Part shown: in pieces, positions 33,801-45,700 of the stretch
Layout of the letters: the number at the start of each line of letters is the position of its first letter
How positions within the stretch are numbered: the stretch's first letter is position 1
From: Spirodela intermedia
Taxonomy: Eukaryota; Streptophyta; Magnoliopsida; Alismatales; Araceae
Reading direction: 5' to 3'
NCBI GenBank assembly: GCA_902729315.2
Contig: LR746267.1
Location: 3,728,386 to 3,792,385 of the forward strand
DNA length: 64,000 bases
Notes under the pieces: model-generated
What the model saw: only the letters and a program-made list of their open reading frames with translations
The model's database searches: none
Told to the model about the DNA's origin: nothing
Program-made: the position numbers and the translations under genes

Positions 33801-35560
33801 TGTCAGAAATAGATATGACCCATCCTATGATGATTTGTATATCCTTTAAAGTTAAACCAATAAACATAACCTTTAAATTTAATATATATATGTATGAGGC
33901 TAATAGTTCTAGCATATTCGATAGAAATATGTTTTTGTTAAAATAGAACCACAAATAACTTTATGAAGTAATAAGTTTACAATAAAAGTAAATTCAAATC
34001 ATTTACAATAAAAAGTGATTAAATAGTAGACATAAAAATCCTCATATCATTCTTTTATTTATATATTTATTTCCATAATTTATGATATCTTGAAATCATT
34101 TTCAAATCAATATTTGGACAAGTTTAGATAACCATTTAAACATTGCATATTCAATTATTAAATTCCCCATAAACTTGATAAGCAGTAATAATTTCATATC
34201 ATAAAATTTTAGTTTAGAAATTTTTGTACCAATATTTTACTTCCAACATTCACATTAAACCCAAATTTTCAATTACTTTTTAGTGAGAAGCAATTTTCAT
34301 AATTATTGATAGTTTCACTAATAGAAATTAATGATTTGAAGTGGAAAATTTATCATAATTACAAAATTCCGAATATGAGAATCACATAAATTGATTATCT
34401 TTTCAAAATTTAGTATCTAAATTATATATGTTTTTATCATTAATTAACTTCGTGTAGATGTCCTGATGACTACTCATGTATGATATAAAAACAGAATTAT
34501 TAGTATTACTTGATACATATTATGTGTGTCTGTCATTGTCAAAACCTTATAGGATAATTAAGGCTAACAAAGGCAACAACACACATCATCTAAAATTTTT
34601 GTTTATGAATACTCATAATTCGAAGTTCTTTTGAGGGTTATCTAATCCTTTCCTAGAACAACCACCAGAATTTAATAAAAGAGATTATCATTTTTCATTC
34701 ATAACAATTTGGTCCATATGTTATTGTATGCTATGACTTAATGTCTCTATCTTGTAAGCCATGTTCATAGATATAGACATTTGAAATAGTGTACTATATT
34801 GACTGATATAGACATGCCAATATTTTTAGAGTAAACAAAATATAGAATCACGCACTTCATCTGATAAACTACTACAATTAAACATGACCTAAGTTTTAAT
34901 ACCATCTGACATACTTTGAATGGAATGAACAGAAAATGATAAACTATTCATGAGACGTATGTCATAGCTGCAAATATAATTATTATAAGCTTTGTATCAT
35001 ATTATAAATACTATTTAAGGTTCAAAACTACAAGGCTTCAACTCATTGGTTAATTGGTTGAAGCTGGAATGACAACAGAGTTGCGAATTTCAGTACAAGG
35101 TGTGAGGGACTGCCCGCATGGGCACCCACCCCAGTTGAATATCCACATGTCAGGTCCGTCGAATACTCCAATCCGAAAGTCACCGTGTGCAGGAATTGAC
35201 CCCTAAATCCCCTCCACGTGTTGATGAGTTACGAATAATACAAAAAACCAGTGAAATGAGCGTTTTTAATTATTATGGAAAAAAAGTTCATTCAACCCTG
35301 CGTGGCAAAGTTGCCGTCTGCCCCGGGAATTGCATGGCTGCGTCTCGTAATACGAGTGCTGAGAGACACTCGTGTCGCCAACCAGAGTAGACTGACGATG
35401 TCCACACTGCATGAGGGGACAGTATACAAACTGTCAAACTTCAACGGTCGTCGTTGTCCGACGATGACCGAGGGCCAGAGTATTTGATTCTTCCATCGCC
35501 GCCTACATGAAGTCAAGAACACGAGTCATCTCTGCCTCCTACGCCAAAATGGCCGTCGCC
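33801..35560 (+). other. Unit 1 upstream region of the desaturase gene
   Basis: AT-rich to about 35030, then increasingly GC-rich. No gene is seen in 33801-35030. At 35035-35064 lies an 8-bp inverted repeat (gcttcaac/gttgaagc), with tggttaattgg between its arms matching the pol III A-box pattern; a degenerate B-box-like ttgcgaatttc follows. This could be a tRNA-derived SINE head. A G-box core cacgtg is at 35215-35220. The same features recur at +12,631. Confidence 0.5.
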
Positions 35561-35568
35561 CTCGAGAC

Positions 35569-35576
35569 TACAAATA
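35569..35576 (+). promoter_or_regulatory. TATA-like box of the unit 1 FAD2-like gene
   Basis: tacaaata lies 129 bp before the ATG in a GC-rich context. The pseudogene upstream region keeps a similar ctacaaacag at about 62848. No stronger TATA is nearby. The leader contains acgtaagtaag followed 30 bp later by ctcctccag, donor- and acceptor-like but too close for an intron. Confidence 0.35.
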
Positions 35577-35697
35577 GAGGCAGCTCGGAGTTCAAAGCAG
35601 AGCACAACCAACCCCCCATTGGTTACGTAAGTAAGTTTTCTCGTCCTCCTCCAGCTGCAATCCCCTGCTATACTGCTCTTCGACCCGTCTGAGAAGG

Positions 35698-36882
35698 ATG
35701 GGCGCCGGCGGCAGGATGTTCGCAGAGGAGGAGAGCCGCCCACTGTCCCGATACTCTAACAAAGGGAAACGGAAGGGTTTCGGTGCCGTCCACCGCTTCC
35801 CGGCGGAGAAACCGCCCTTTACCCTCGGCGATCTCAAGAGGGCCATCCCGCCTCACTGTTTCGAACGATCAGCCCTCCGTTCCTTCTCTCACCTCGCAAG
35901 AGACCTCATCCTCTCCGCTACGCTTCTCTACCTCGCAATCAGCTTCATCCCCCTCCTCCCCTCGCGACTTCAGATCGTCGCGTGGCCGGTGTACTGGGCC
36001 GCACAGGGCGCCGTGCTCACGGCCCTTTGGATCCTCGGCCACGAGTGCGGCCACAACGCCTTCTCTCCCTACGCCCTCCTCGACGACATCGTCGGAATGG
36101 TGCTCCACTCCGCTCTCCTCATCCCTTACTTCTCCTGGAAGTACAGCCACCGCCACCACCACACCAACACCAACAACATCGACCTCGACGAGGTGTGGGT
36201 CCCCAAGACCAAGCCCAACCTGTCCCCCCTGGCCAAGTACCAGAACAACCCCCTCGGCCGTGTCGTCGGCTGGCTGGTCGCGCTCACGGTCGGCTGGCCG
36301 CTGTACCTGGCCTTCAACATCGAGAGCCGCTTCTACGACCGTTTTGCCAGCCACTACGATCCCTACGGCCCCATCTACAACGACCGCGAGAGGACCCAAG
36401 TGATCATCTCCGACCTTGGCGTCCTCGCAACGGTCGCACTCCTCCTGAAGCTCTGCGCCGCCTATTCTCCAGCTGCCGTCGTCGGGCTGTACGTGCTTCC
36501 CTGGATGGTGGCCAACGGCTTCATCGTGGTGACGTCGTACCTGCAGCACACGCACCCCTCGCTCCCCCACTACGACTCATCGGAGTGGGAATGGTTCAAG
36601 GGGGCCCTGGCGACTGTGGACAGGGATTTCGGTCCGGTGCTCAACAAAGTGCTGCATAACTTCACGGAGACGCACGTGGCGCACCACCTCTTCTCCAAAA
36701 TGCCTCACTACCACGCCCTGGAGGCCACCCGGGCCATCCGGCCCATTCTCGGGGAGTACTACCAGTTCGACCGGACTCCCGTCCTCAAGGCGATGTGGAG
36801 GGAGGCGAACGAGTGCCTCTTCGTCCAACCTGACCAAGGCTCGGACAAGAGCGGAGTGTTCTGGTACAGCAATAAGCTGTGA
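35698..36882 (+). CDS. FAD2-like: FAD2-like membrane fatty-acid desaturase, unit 1 copy
   Basis: 394 codons, intronless coding region, GC-rich; the length is typical of plant FAD2 (about 380-390). Family: ER oleate (delta-12) desaturases, which insert a double bond in phosphatidylcholine-bound 18:1, and their divergent hydroxylase/epoxygenase/acetylenase relatives. All three histidine boxes are present: HECGHN (115-120), HRHHH (151-155) and HVAHH (326-330), giving the eight iron-ligand His. The usual FAD2 first box is HECGHH; here the sixth residue is Asn. The stretch after box 2 (NTNNIDLDEVW) is also unlike ordinary FAD2. Hydrophobic segments at about 70-112 and 186-280 fit the membrane topology. 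The C-terminus YSNKL fits the aromatic ER-retrieval signal. The start at 35698 begins the homology; a second Met is at codon 7. The exact substrate cannot be read from sequence. Confidence 0.93.
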   Translation: MGAGGRMFAEEESRPLSRYSNKGKRKGFGAVHRFPAEKPPFTLGDLKRAIPPHCFERSALRSFSHLARDLILSATLLYLAISFIPLLPSRLQIVAWPVYWAAQGAVLTALWILGHECGHNAFSPYALLDDIVGMVLHSALLIPYFSWKYSHRHHHTNTNNIDLDEVWVPKTKPNLSPLAKYQNNPLGRVVGWLVALTVGWPLYLAFNIESRFYDRFASHYDPYGPIYNDRERTQVIISDLGVLATVALLLKLCAAYSPAAVVGLYVLPWMVANGFIVVTSYLQHTHPSLPHYDSSEWEWFKGALATVDRDFGPVLNKVLHNFTETHVAHHLFSKMPHYHALEATRAIRPILGEYYQFDRTPVLKAMWREANECLFVQPDQGSDKSGVFWYSNKL

Positions 36883-39338
36883 CCGGCATGAACAGCGAAC
36901 GCTGCCCTTCGGCGCGATGGTGATGCCGGTTTACATCCTCGGCCTTACTTATCTTCGGTTGAATTCTTTATCCATTCTTTGCAGTGGATGAAAGCGCCTC
37001 ATTTGGGCGCTCCACAACGAAATTAAGATGAATTATTTGTTGTTCATGGTATACTTGTACGTAAATGACTGTCTTATCAGTAATTTATCCAAGCCAATGC
37101 TTTTTGTTCGTGGCAGTCTCTTAGATGGCTCCGCGGCGCCGCTACCAACAGATTCGCCGGTTTTCCTACTCGCCGTCTCCGGGTCTCATGTTTCCAACGG
37201 TGTGCCACGTACCAACTCTGGTTTGGAAAGGTTTACTATGCAGCCGGCTCCGCCGTCTACTCCACCGTGTGGGGTGCTGTTATTGTACTGGTGAAACGTC
37301 AAACATTTGCGCCGTTTCCCTACTTTTTACGAAACTGACTCACATCCGTCTCTCTCCTCTCTCGCTTCTATTTTTCTGTTTTGCTCACTAATGAAAGGTT
37401 GGATTGAAAATACTATTAAGGGCACGTTTGTCATAACAAAAGAAATGTACTCGGAGAGACTCTCTGATCCAAAAGTGCTGCATTTACTAATGTAAGTAGA
37501 TACTTTTTGCAGTACTGGTGGCAAAATTTTGATTAGTTTTCAATGCATACACCTAATAAGGAGTTGATTTTCTTATAACCTATATCGTAGTTGTAAAATC
37601 TGTGATTACTAAACTAGTGGTATCCACTTCATCGAAAAAGTTTACATCTTGTTCAATTAGATGACAATAGCGATTTTTTCAATGGAGATTTATTTGAAGA
37701 AGTTTACATGAAATTACGTTTGAGATATTATAGTAATAGCTTCGTGACTATCATGGTAAATTCATTTGTAAATTACATGAGTCAATTTATGGTTTTTGAC
37801 AAATATTTGCATGATGATATTTCAAATTATCTACTTTATTAATCTAATTTAGATACAGTTAATTCAAGTCCAATTATTTCTTGTTTATAAATGACTCTAG
37901 TTCTTCATTTGTGCTCCATTCGTTTCAAGTAGTACTATTGTACTAGACATTCACTTTCAATCATTAATATTGTGATTGCTTTCTTGCATACCCAATATAA
38001 AATTAAATATTTTGATGATTGGAAGTATTTTTTGGGTTTAGAAATTTCACATTCTTTAACATGGATGGTTGTCTTAATACTTTTATACTTTGCAATGATT
38101 TGAAGATAGTGACTTTCTTGATTCTAAACTTACAGTTGTTCATCTATACCTTCAATCATAACTCAATGTCACAACTAGAAAGAACTGTATAAAATCCATC
38201 ATACATTGGAAATTAATTGGCAGGTTTTTGTACTTAACCTTTGCAGTACACAAACATCCCCATTTGACAACAATGCATCATATGTTTTGATATTTCATGT
38301 AAACTTTTGATCACTAGTTTTTACTATTTTCTTCAATCTCTTTATAAATCTAAACATTCTTAGATGCAAATTGGGCTACTTCTAATTCTCACAAATGAAT
38401 CACTGAAATTTTCATTTTTCTAAAAGAATCATTGGTCTCTTGAAGGACAAGGAAATAATCAACAATATCAAGGTTGGTTGCTGAAGTTGAATAGGAAGTA
38501 TTGTCACTAGTATTAGAAAACTACTTTGATTACAACAGTTAATGAAGAAAATTGGCATCAAAGCACTAATCCAACACCTTTTTTTCATGATGGAGTTGAA
38601 CTAATTCCCCTATTAGTTTGGTTGGTGTCTTGCCCAGAAATGTGAGGTTTATTGGAGCACACCACCTTAAGGAGAAAAATATTCAACATCATTTAGAGGA
38701 AAAAGATCTAACTGTCTTGTAAAATTCTCTTTGGTTCTTTTATCTACAGAAATATCATTTTCTCCCTCTATAATTACAAGAGGATTTCCATATACTATGT
38801 GGATCATGCTGAATGACTTATTTTTCATATGCTCACCTGTGTACAATCTTGTCATTGCAATTTTTTATGTGATTATATGTAAACATCCATTTTTGTGGTT
38901 AACACTATTTTTTATTACTATTCCATTGTTGGTATTCCTACCTTTCTATGTTCACATCAATCGGATATATAAGGAGGCCAACTATCATTAATGATAGGAC
39001 ATGTGCACATAAATAGGTGGGGAGGGAGAGGGAAGAGAATGAGTTTAAAAGTGGGGACAATGATGACACTAATGACAATAATGTCTTTCAATGATGACAA
39101 TGATGACATAAATAGGACAGGTTGCAGCTTGCATTGGCTAATCCTCACTATAAATAGTTCATCAAGCCAAGGTAAAAGGAGATTTAATTAAGATGGAATC
39201 AAATTATATCATTAAAATATTTGTGCTGAAGCTAGAGATGATGTTAAGAAGCAAGTTTTTTCTTGAAGTACATCAATCAGGGTGGTGTTGTGCTTTATGA
39301 GAAACTTTTCATCTATAATGTTTGATAGTTCTGGTGCT
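36883..39338 (+). other. 3' flank of unit 1 desaturase gene
   Basis: Probably 3' UTR and intergenic. A moderately GC-rich patch at 37120-37290 has short ORFs that match nothing I recognise; the rest is AT-rich. A purine-rich minisatellite-like patch with repeated atgatgacaatgatgac-type words occurs at about 39055-39115. No further gene is supported. Confidence 0.4.
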
Positions 39339-40960
39339 TGATAAGTCTTCATTATCATGAGTTAATAATTAGTAAATAATATAGTTTTAACCTTAACTCA
39401 TGATAAATAAACTTATATTTGTGTTAAAGTATGAAAAGTGGTTTTCAATTGATTAACGTGAATTTTTGGGTAATTATGTGATTTTATATGAATTTATATG
39501 ATTTTTATAGTCTTACTTTTGAGATAAATGAAGAAAAAGAAATAAAAATTAAAAAAACAAAATGGGGGGGACCCACTGGCCAGCCGGGCCCGCAAGCCGG
39601 TCGGAAGTGCAGTCGGGGAGTAGCTGCGAGTAAGGGCTCGAGCGGCTTGGACCGATAGGGGCACGTGTGCGCCACCCCCTTTCCACGTCACCGGTGGCCA
39701 GTCGGCTGTGGGGCAAGGAGTGGTCATACACGCGCGAGAAAAGGACTTGCTTGTAAATGTAACATTACTATATATTCGCCCGAAAATTTAGCGCACAAGC
39801 GATGTGCAACTAAACCTGCGTCACCTTCCCCAAAAAGGGCGAGCAACCGGTGCGGGTTCAAATCCTCCTAGAGCCAAAATTTATATTTTTTTATCTGATT
39901 ATCGCAACTTTCCTATAGATTGTCGGTGAAGGATTAAGCAATCAGAATTGTTGGATCATCGGCAAAAATGTCATCAACATGATTTGTGGAGCATTGTTAC
40001 TAAAATTGCCAAACGATTCGTAATAAACGGATTGGAATCCATCGAGTAAATCATCTCTGATTGATCGACGAACAAGCCATCGTCGGGAAGAGGACGATCT
40101 ACTGGGAAATGAGTCGCCACCTCCTGAGAGCATACCAGATGCGATGAAGAGCCTCTTCTTGCTGCGCGGACCTGAGGATGAAGCTCCCTAACACACGTCC
40201 CATCTCCATCCAATTCCTCTCCATCATGTGACAGCCGCCAGAGAGCCGCAAAGTCGCCGTTTTTCTACTCTGCTGGGTGACAGCTGTCGGAGACGATTCG
40301 ACGGCTGATCTCTAGACTTCGCAAGGAGATCTAGAGATTGCCCACGTCGTCCTTGTCCAAGGAGAGCCTTCGAGGTCGTGGACACTACATGACGATCCTC
40401 CCGAACACTCAGGATTCAGATGCATCACCAATGCGATGTTGGAACTCTGTTTTCCTACTTTCTTGCTTTCAACTTAACTTTCGCTTCATTTAGTGATAAT
40501 TTATGTGATTCAAATTTACCAAGATATACTTCATTCTATTACGATTCTTTCGACTTTTACAGATCTTAATTTGATCAATTAAATCGTATGTACTCGCTTA
40601 CGTAAGAATCGCCGGGGGGAACTCTATTTTCGCCCAATTCGCATTCGTCAGGCGCTGACGTCATCCTGACGTCCTCACCCTTATTTTTATTTTTCGTGAA
40701 TTTTAAATATATTTCTTTTTCATTCCTAGTATAAAATTCATAGAAAATATTATTCTTTGAGGAAAATTCTGAATAATTACCAGATATTATATTACATCCA
40801 TGTGATCGACCTGGAAAATTACCGCTATTTTTGGAAGTTTTATTGAATTATAATTGATATATTTGTTCATAAATACTTCTAAATATCCGAAAATTTATAT
40901 TTTCTAGTTTTATAAATTTTAAATTTGCGTGATTTAGTATACAACGACTAAGTCACGTCA
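39339..40960 (+). mobile_element. Solo LTR of the Athila family, unit 1
   Basis: A full-length LTR (1,622 bp; TGATAAGTC...GTCACGTCA) with no internal sequence on either side. The flanks are gtgct (39334-39338) and gtact (40961-40965), a 5-bp target duplication with one mismatch. This marks LTR-LTR recombination that deleted the element body. It is more diverged from the E1-E4 LTRs than they are from one another. Confidence 0.95.
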
Positions 40961-41929
40961 GTACTCTATCGCCAAGATACAATAACCTCAGCTCATGAAA
41001 TTGTCCCTTGGTGCATCTAAGAGTTTAGTGTCAATCTTTGTCTTAGTCACTGATTTTGAGTTTCTATATTAAAAGAGCAAGAAGCCATCAAGAACAACAA
41101 TGAGCATAGTTAAGATAGGAAAACATTGAAAATGATTAAAATGATTACCTCTACCATAGCCTTGGACCTTGACTCATGAAAGACATGCCCTCATATTTGT
41201 TAGAATATGAGGATGATATCATCTAAGTCTTTGGAGAAGAACATCTAAAAGTACTAGGTATCATAGTAATTCCATATCAATCCATAGAGAAAATAAATAT
41301 GAGTTATTAAATTGCGTATGCTATAATGTATGTCCACCTTTCATAAAGTGTTTCCTATGATTTTGTAAGTGATGGAGCATGTACCATGAAGGACTAATGG
41401 TAGAGAGAGTCTACCAGTGTAACCAAGGATTGAGCAAAAAGCAGTCGATTCTCCCCCTAACATTCTAGGAAGATGATCTCATGCTAAGGGAAAGGAGAAA
41501 AATCAGCCACAAGAGAGGATGATCAGTGGAGCAATGATTGTAGTTTTCTTGTCATGTGTCATGCCATTTTGGTAATCTCTTCGGGAAAATATGTAGGTTC
41601 TTCAGATATATATGAAGAAAGAGTATGGGCATGTTGGCATATTGAAAGCATAACATTTTGATATGATGAACACAAAATCAATAAATAGAGTTATGCTTGC
41701 TGCTTGTTAAGCTTGATATATGATTAAATATGCCTTTCTGCACGAGCACAGATTTAATTCAATATAAATTCAAGAGGAGTCATAATGTTGAATTCCAACA
41801 TTTGGTGATTTTACTATATGAAATTATTACCTTGCATATTGGTGTAAAAATTGGTAATATTTATTGAAACTACCATTGTGGGAACCAATAGACTTTGAAT
41901 ATATATGTTACCACTTAACAGTTACATGA

Positions 41930-42500
41930 ATTGGTTTCTCTTAGATGGGATTCAAGTTCTTAAAGGTCATGTCATATTGATTTTCAATCGTTCAAAATTT
42001 TAACTAGTTTTTACATTTAAACATTGAGACAATGAAAACTAGATGAGATATTTGGATCTTGATTTTTCTTTAAATTTAGTACCTTTCCAATAACTAATTT
42101 GTTTTGAACGATCATCTCATATAATCTCAATACTCTTTCTGAGATTTTATGTAGATAAATTTATAGCTAGGTTGAATGACAACATCTTCATCAAGGTGTA
42201 TAATCCTGATGTGGTCTTCTTTTACTAGATTAAAGTGACAACACCTTCAACAATCAACTAGCCTCCTATTGTGCAGAGGACAACAAAACCAAGTTACATT
42301 TTGCCATCTCTTTCTCTAATTTATAGACGGACATCAAATCAAATGTCATCACCTAGAAAACCCATGGTAAAATCCATATTTATGTGAGAAAAAACTTGTG
42401 ATTAAATTTTGATTGAATCACTCAAGGGAGCTTAACCCAATAATCAGTTTTTGACTCCATAGCGCTGTTAGTCTAAAATATATTTTGAGGTGAAATTATG
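41930..42500 (+). repeat. Diverged dispersed repeat, copy 1 in unit 1
   Basis: Aligns by eye with 44570-45130: ggtcatgtcatattgatttt versus ggatatgtcatagtggtttt near the start, and cactcaagggagcttaaccc versus cacttaggggagctgaccct near the end. Direct orientation, 2.6 kb apart. Class unknown. The same pair occurs at +12,631. Confidence 0.5.
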
Positions 42501-42680
42501 CGGAAGTTGACCTAGGTAATCTAAGAATCTAAGAATGATGTGTTATTAGAGAGTGGACCTAAGCATGGGCAAATCACTATCAAAATTATTAAGTTCATTG
42601 GGTTTACATATATGAAAGTCAATTCAGCCTCCCTCCTCTTTCTTGGATCTAAGAGTGGGCAAAAATCTAATGAAGCCTTG

Positions 42681-42682
<2 letters not shown>

Positions 42683-42713
<31 letters not shown>
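42683..42713 (+). repeat. GA microsatellite, unit 1
   Basis: About 15 GA units. The unit 2 copy at 55314-55344 has the same length. Confidence 0.92.
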
Positions 42714-42720
<7 letters not shown>

Positions 42721-45700
42721 CAAAATTAAGCCTTGGGGAGCTTGCAATGCCCCTAAGTAGGGCTATAGTGTTCATATACAGATTTATTTATGTATGACTT
42801 GACATTGAGTTGTTACCTTCTCAACTCCATGTACTAAAATGTTAAGCTTCATATACTAGAACATTAATACACACCCTAAGTTTCATGATTACCTGCTGCG
42901 ATAGAGTTTTCATGCACTATAACATTCTACTTAATATATTATAATATTACGTAATATAATTTGCTTGTGAAAACTATTATGCTAACTATATTTATCTTGA
43001 TATATGTACTAAAATAGTTTCTATGCATAAAAGATTGATCTTGATATGTATCAGTCTTAAGTCTAATACATAAATTTCATAATATCACCTTCACAAATGG
43101 AGATTTTATGATTGATATATCTTGATCGACACTAGCATAGTTTTCCTATACTAAAATATTAAACTATTTTTTTTACATAATTTCCATGTCTTAAAATTTC
43201 CTGCTTCACGGACCATGTTGTTTTATAATCATAATCTCCATGGATTGAAATGCACAGCTTGATCCTATAGTGTGAGCATTGAAATATGTATGCTATTTTC
43301 CAATCTAATTTCACACTTACTAAGTATGAAACTTGATTTTCTTCTCTGTTCTACAAGATATTTTTAATATACTCAAGAAACCAGCTTAATATACTACATT
43401 AGTTGTGTATCACTATGTTTAAGTTTTATATTCTCCAAGATTTCAAGGTTATCATTAATTAATACTTGAGATGGCATCATCTAACCCCAACTAATTTTAA
43501 ATTTAAAGTGAATGTTTTGAAGGTCACTTGCAATTTATCTAATGATTTTAAGCTTGTGAAAATAACCTAGTATGATAATTTCTAAGTACAAGCTTGTATT
43601 AACTTCAAAACTTCGTCTAAGGTCTAAAACTCAATGTGGTTCTCCATAAATTATTTTTCTAATAGATTATAATTGAATGTGTTTTCTTAGACAACTAAGC
43701 AGCTCGTGTTGTCATATATCGTTTCAATTTAGTGTTGCAAGATTTGTTAAAGTTAGTTAATGAGAGGATTGATTTCTATATGATAACTTTTTAATCCCAA
43801 AGTTTAATTAATTATTTTATATCAATTATCAAATCCCAATATGATTGTCCTTTCCTATTTTTCCATCAAAGAATTTATGATTATCCATGTTGGAGCATTA
43901 AATGAATATTTCTTTGCTAATGACATACACATATAAGACCAATTAAAAGGTCAAATTACCACTCGATTATATCATGAGATACTCTTATGAATGTGGTTAA
44001 GTAAAATTGAATACATATTGATGAATAACTCAATGTAATAATGAAAAATACCCAAATAAGAATCCGAAGAATACTGGTAAATCTAAATATATTGAAAAAT
44101 TTATTTTTTTGGATTTTATTGAGTGAAATCATTATTGTATATTTATGTGGAAATAATCAATATGTAGAAAAAAATGGATATGAAAGTTTAATTAGTCTAT
44201 TATGTGCTCATGATGTGAGATCATTACTTTCAAATGATTTTGATATCAAGTTAATTGATTGAATTGGCATCACTCAAACTATTACAAATGATTTCTTACA
44301 TTCATGAATACCTTTAAAAATAATAATTTAAATATTCTAAATCAATGAAGTTATGACTTTATGTATTGAGATCATGATTCATGGAGTTTACTTGAAGATC
44401 ATTTTTTCAGAGAAGATCTAAACAAGTTATGATTGTTAAATCATTACTTTGTTTAGGCATGTATTATCTTATATATTTTGATCATATCATATCATATCTT
44501 TATGAGTCTTGATGAAATCAATATGCTTAAAACATAGACATTATTATTTTACAGAAATATGTATTAGTTTCTTAACAAAATATCTAAACTCTAAAAGGAT
44601 ATGTCATAGTGGTTTTCAACAATTCGAATTTCTAACTAATTTTGGAATTTTGGATGTTGGGAGACAATAAAAAATAGGGGTGGCTTTTAAGCTTTTTTAT
44701 GTAAAAATTTAGCATCTTTCTAATAGTGAATGAGTCTTGAATGGTCACCTCTACTCCCTCTACAGTCTCAAGAGCTCTGCTGATTTTGTTTACTTTCTAG
44801 TCAAACAACACAAAATCAACAAGTTGAGAAATAAAACTCAAAGTTGACAATCTTTCTCAACTAGATCGATGTGGTAGTATCTTGCACATTTAATTATATG
44901 AAAAGAGGAAACCAAAAATCATGTTTGGATCACCATCGTCATCGTCATAACTTTTGACATACCTTAAGTCAATGCCCTTGGTGAAATTCTTTCTCAATCT
45001 TTGTTGAAAAACCAGGCTATTAAATCTCGATTTAATCACTTAGGGGAGCTGACCCTATAATTAGCTGTTGGTTACTAAGAGCTGTAAATCTAGAATATAA
45101 TTTATGTGTGAGATTTTGTGGGATTTGAGTCTGTCAATTAGTAGTTGTAATCAAAGATGGTTAATTTGGTGGAAGCCAAGAATTGGGGTTCCTCAAAGAG
45201 TGGAATTAAGTAATTTTTAAGAATTGGGGAATCCAAGATTTTGGAACGATCTCAAAACTCTTAGAGTGATTTAGATTTAGACCCTATAAACCATTAGGGT
45301 AAATTTTAGAGAAACGAGACTAAGGAGATCAGCAAGAAGTTGACCAAAGTCAAAATTAGGAACCAATCGATTTAGCCCATTTTTTTGATCTAAGTCTGAC
45401 CTAAAATTCGGCAATGTAGTCTTAAAATTTGTGAATCTTACCAACAATTTAAAACTTTAATACAACATAACAGTCTTGTGAAATCCATTATGAGGTGAAA
45501 ACAATTTATATACTGAAAATGAGAGATGTTGCAAGCATTGGTTTTCTCTTTTAAGTTTAAGAATAATTGATACTCATGTAAACAACTCCAATATTCAATT
45601 AAAAATTTCACTTAAATCAAAAATGGCAAAGGAGAGGGGAGAGGAGGAAGGGTTGAATTGATTCTTTTAATTTTATGCCAGCTTTTCAAACCTTTCTGAT

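Noticed and set aside
35626-35660. A 5'-UTR intron between acgtaagtaag and ctcctccag
   Set aside because: The donor- and acceptor-like sites are only about 30 bp apart, below the workable size for a plant intron.
35783-36659. Long ORFs in other frames and on the minus strand across the FAD2-like gene (also at 48414-49290)
   Set aside because: They overlap the 394-codon desaturase, are rich in Ser/Pro/Arg or Val/Gly as expected from high GC at third codon positions, and match no family.
37028-37391. 88-codon ORFs downstream of the desaturase as a second gene
   Set aside because: Two overlapping frames in a GC patch, no recognisable domain, and no codon bias like the neighbouring gene.
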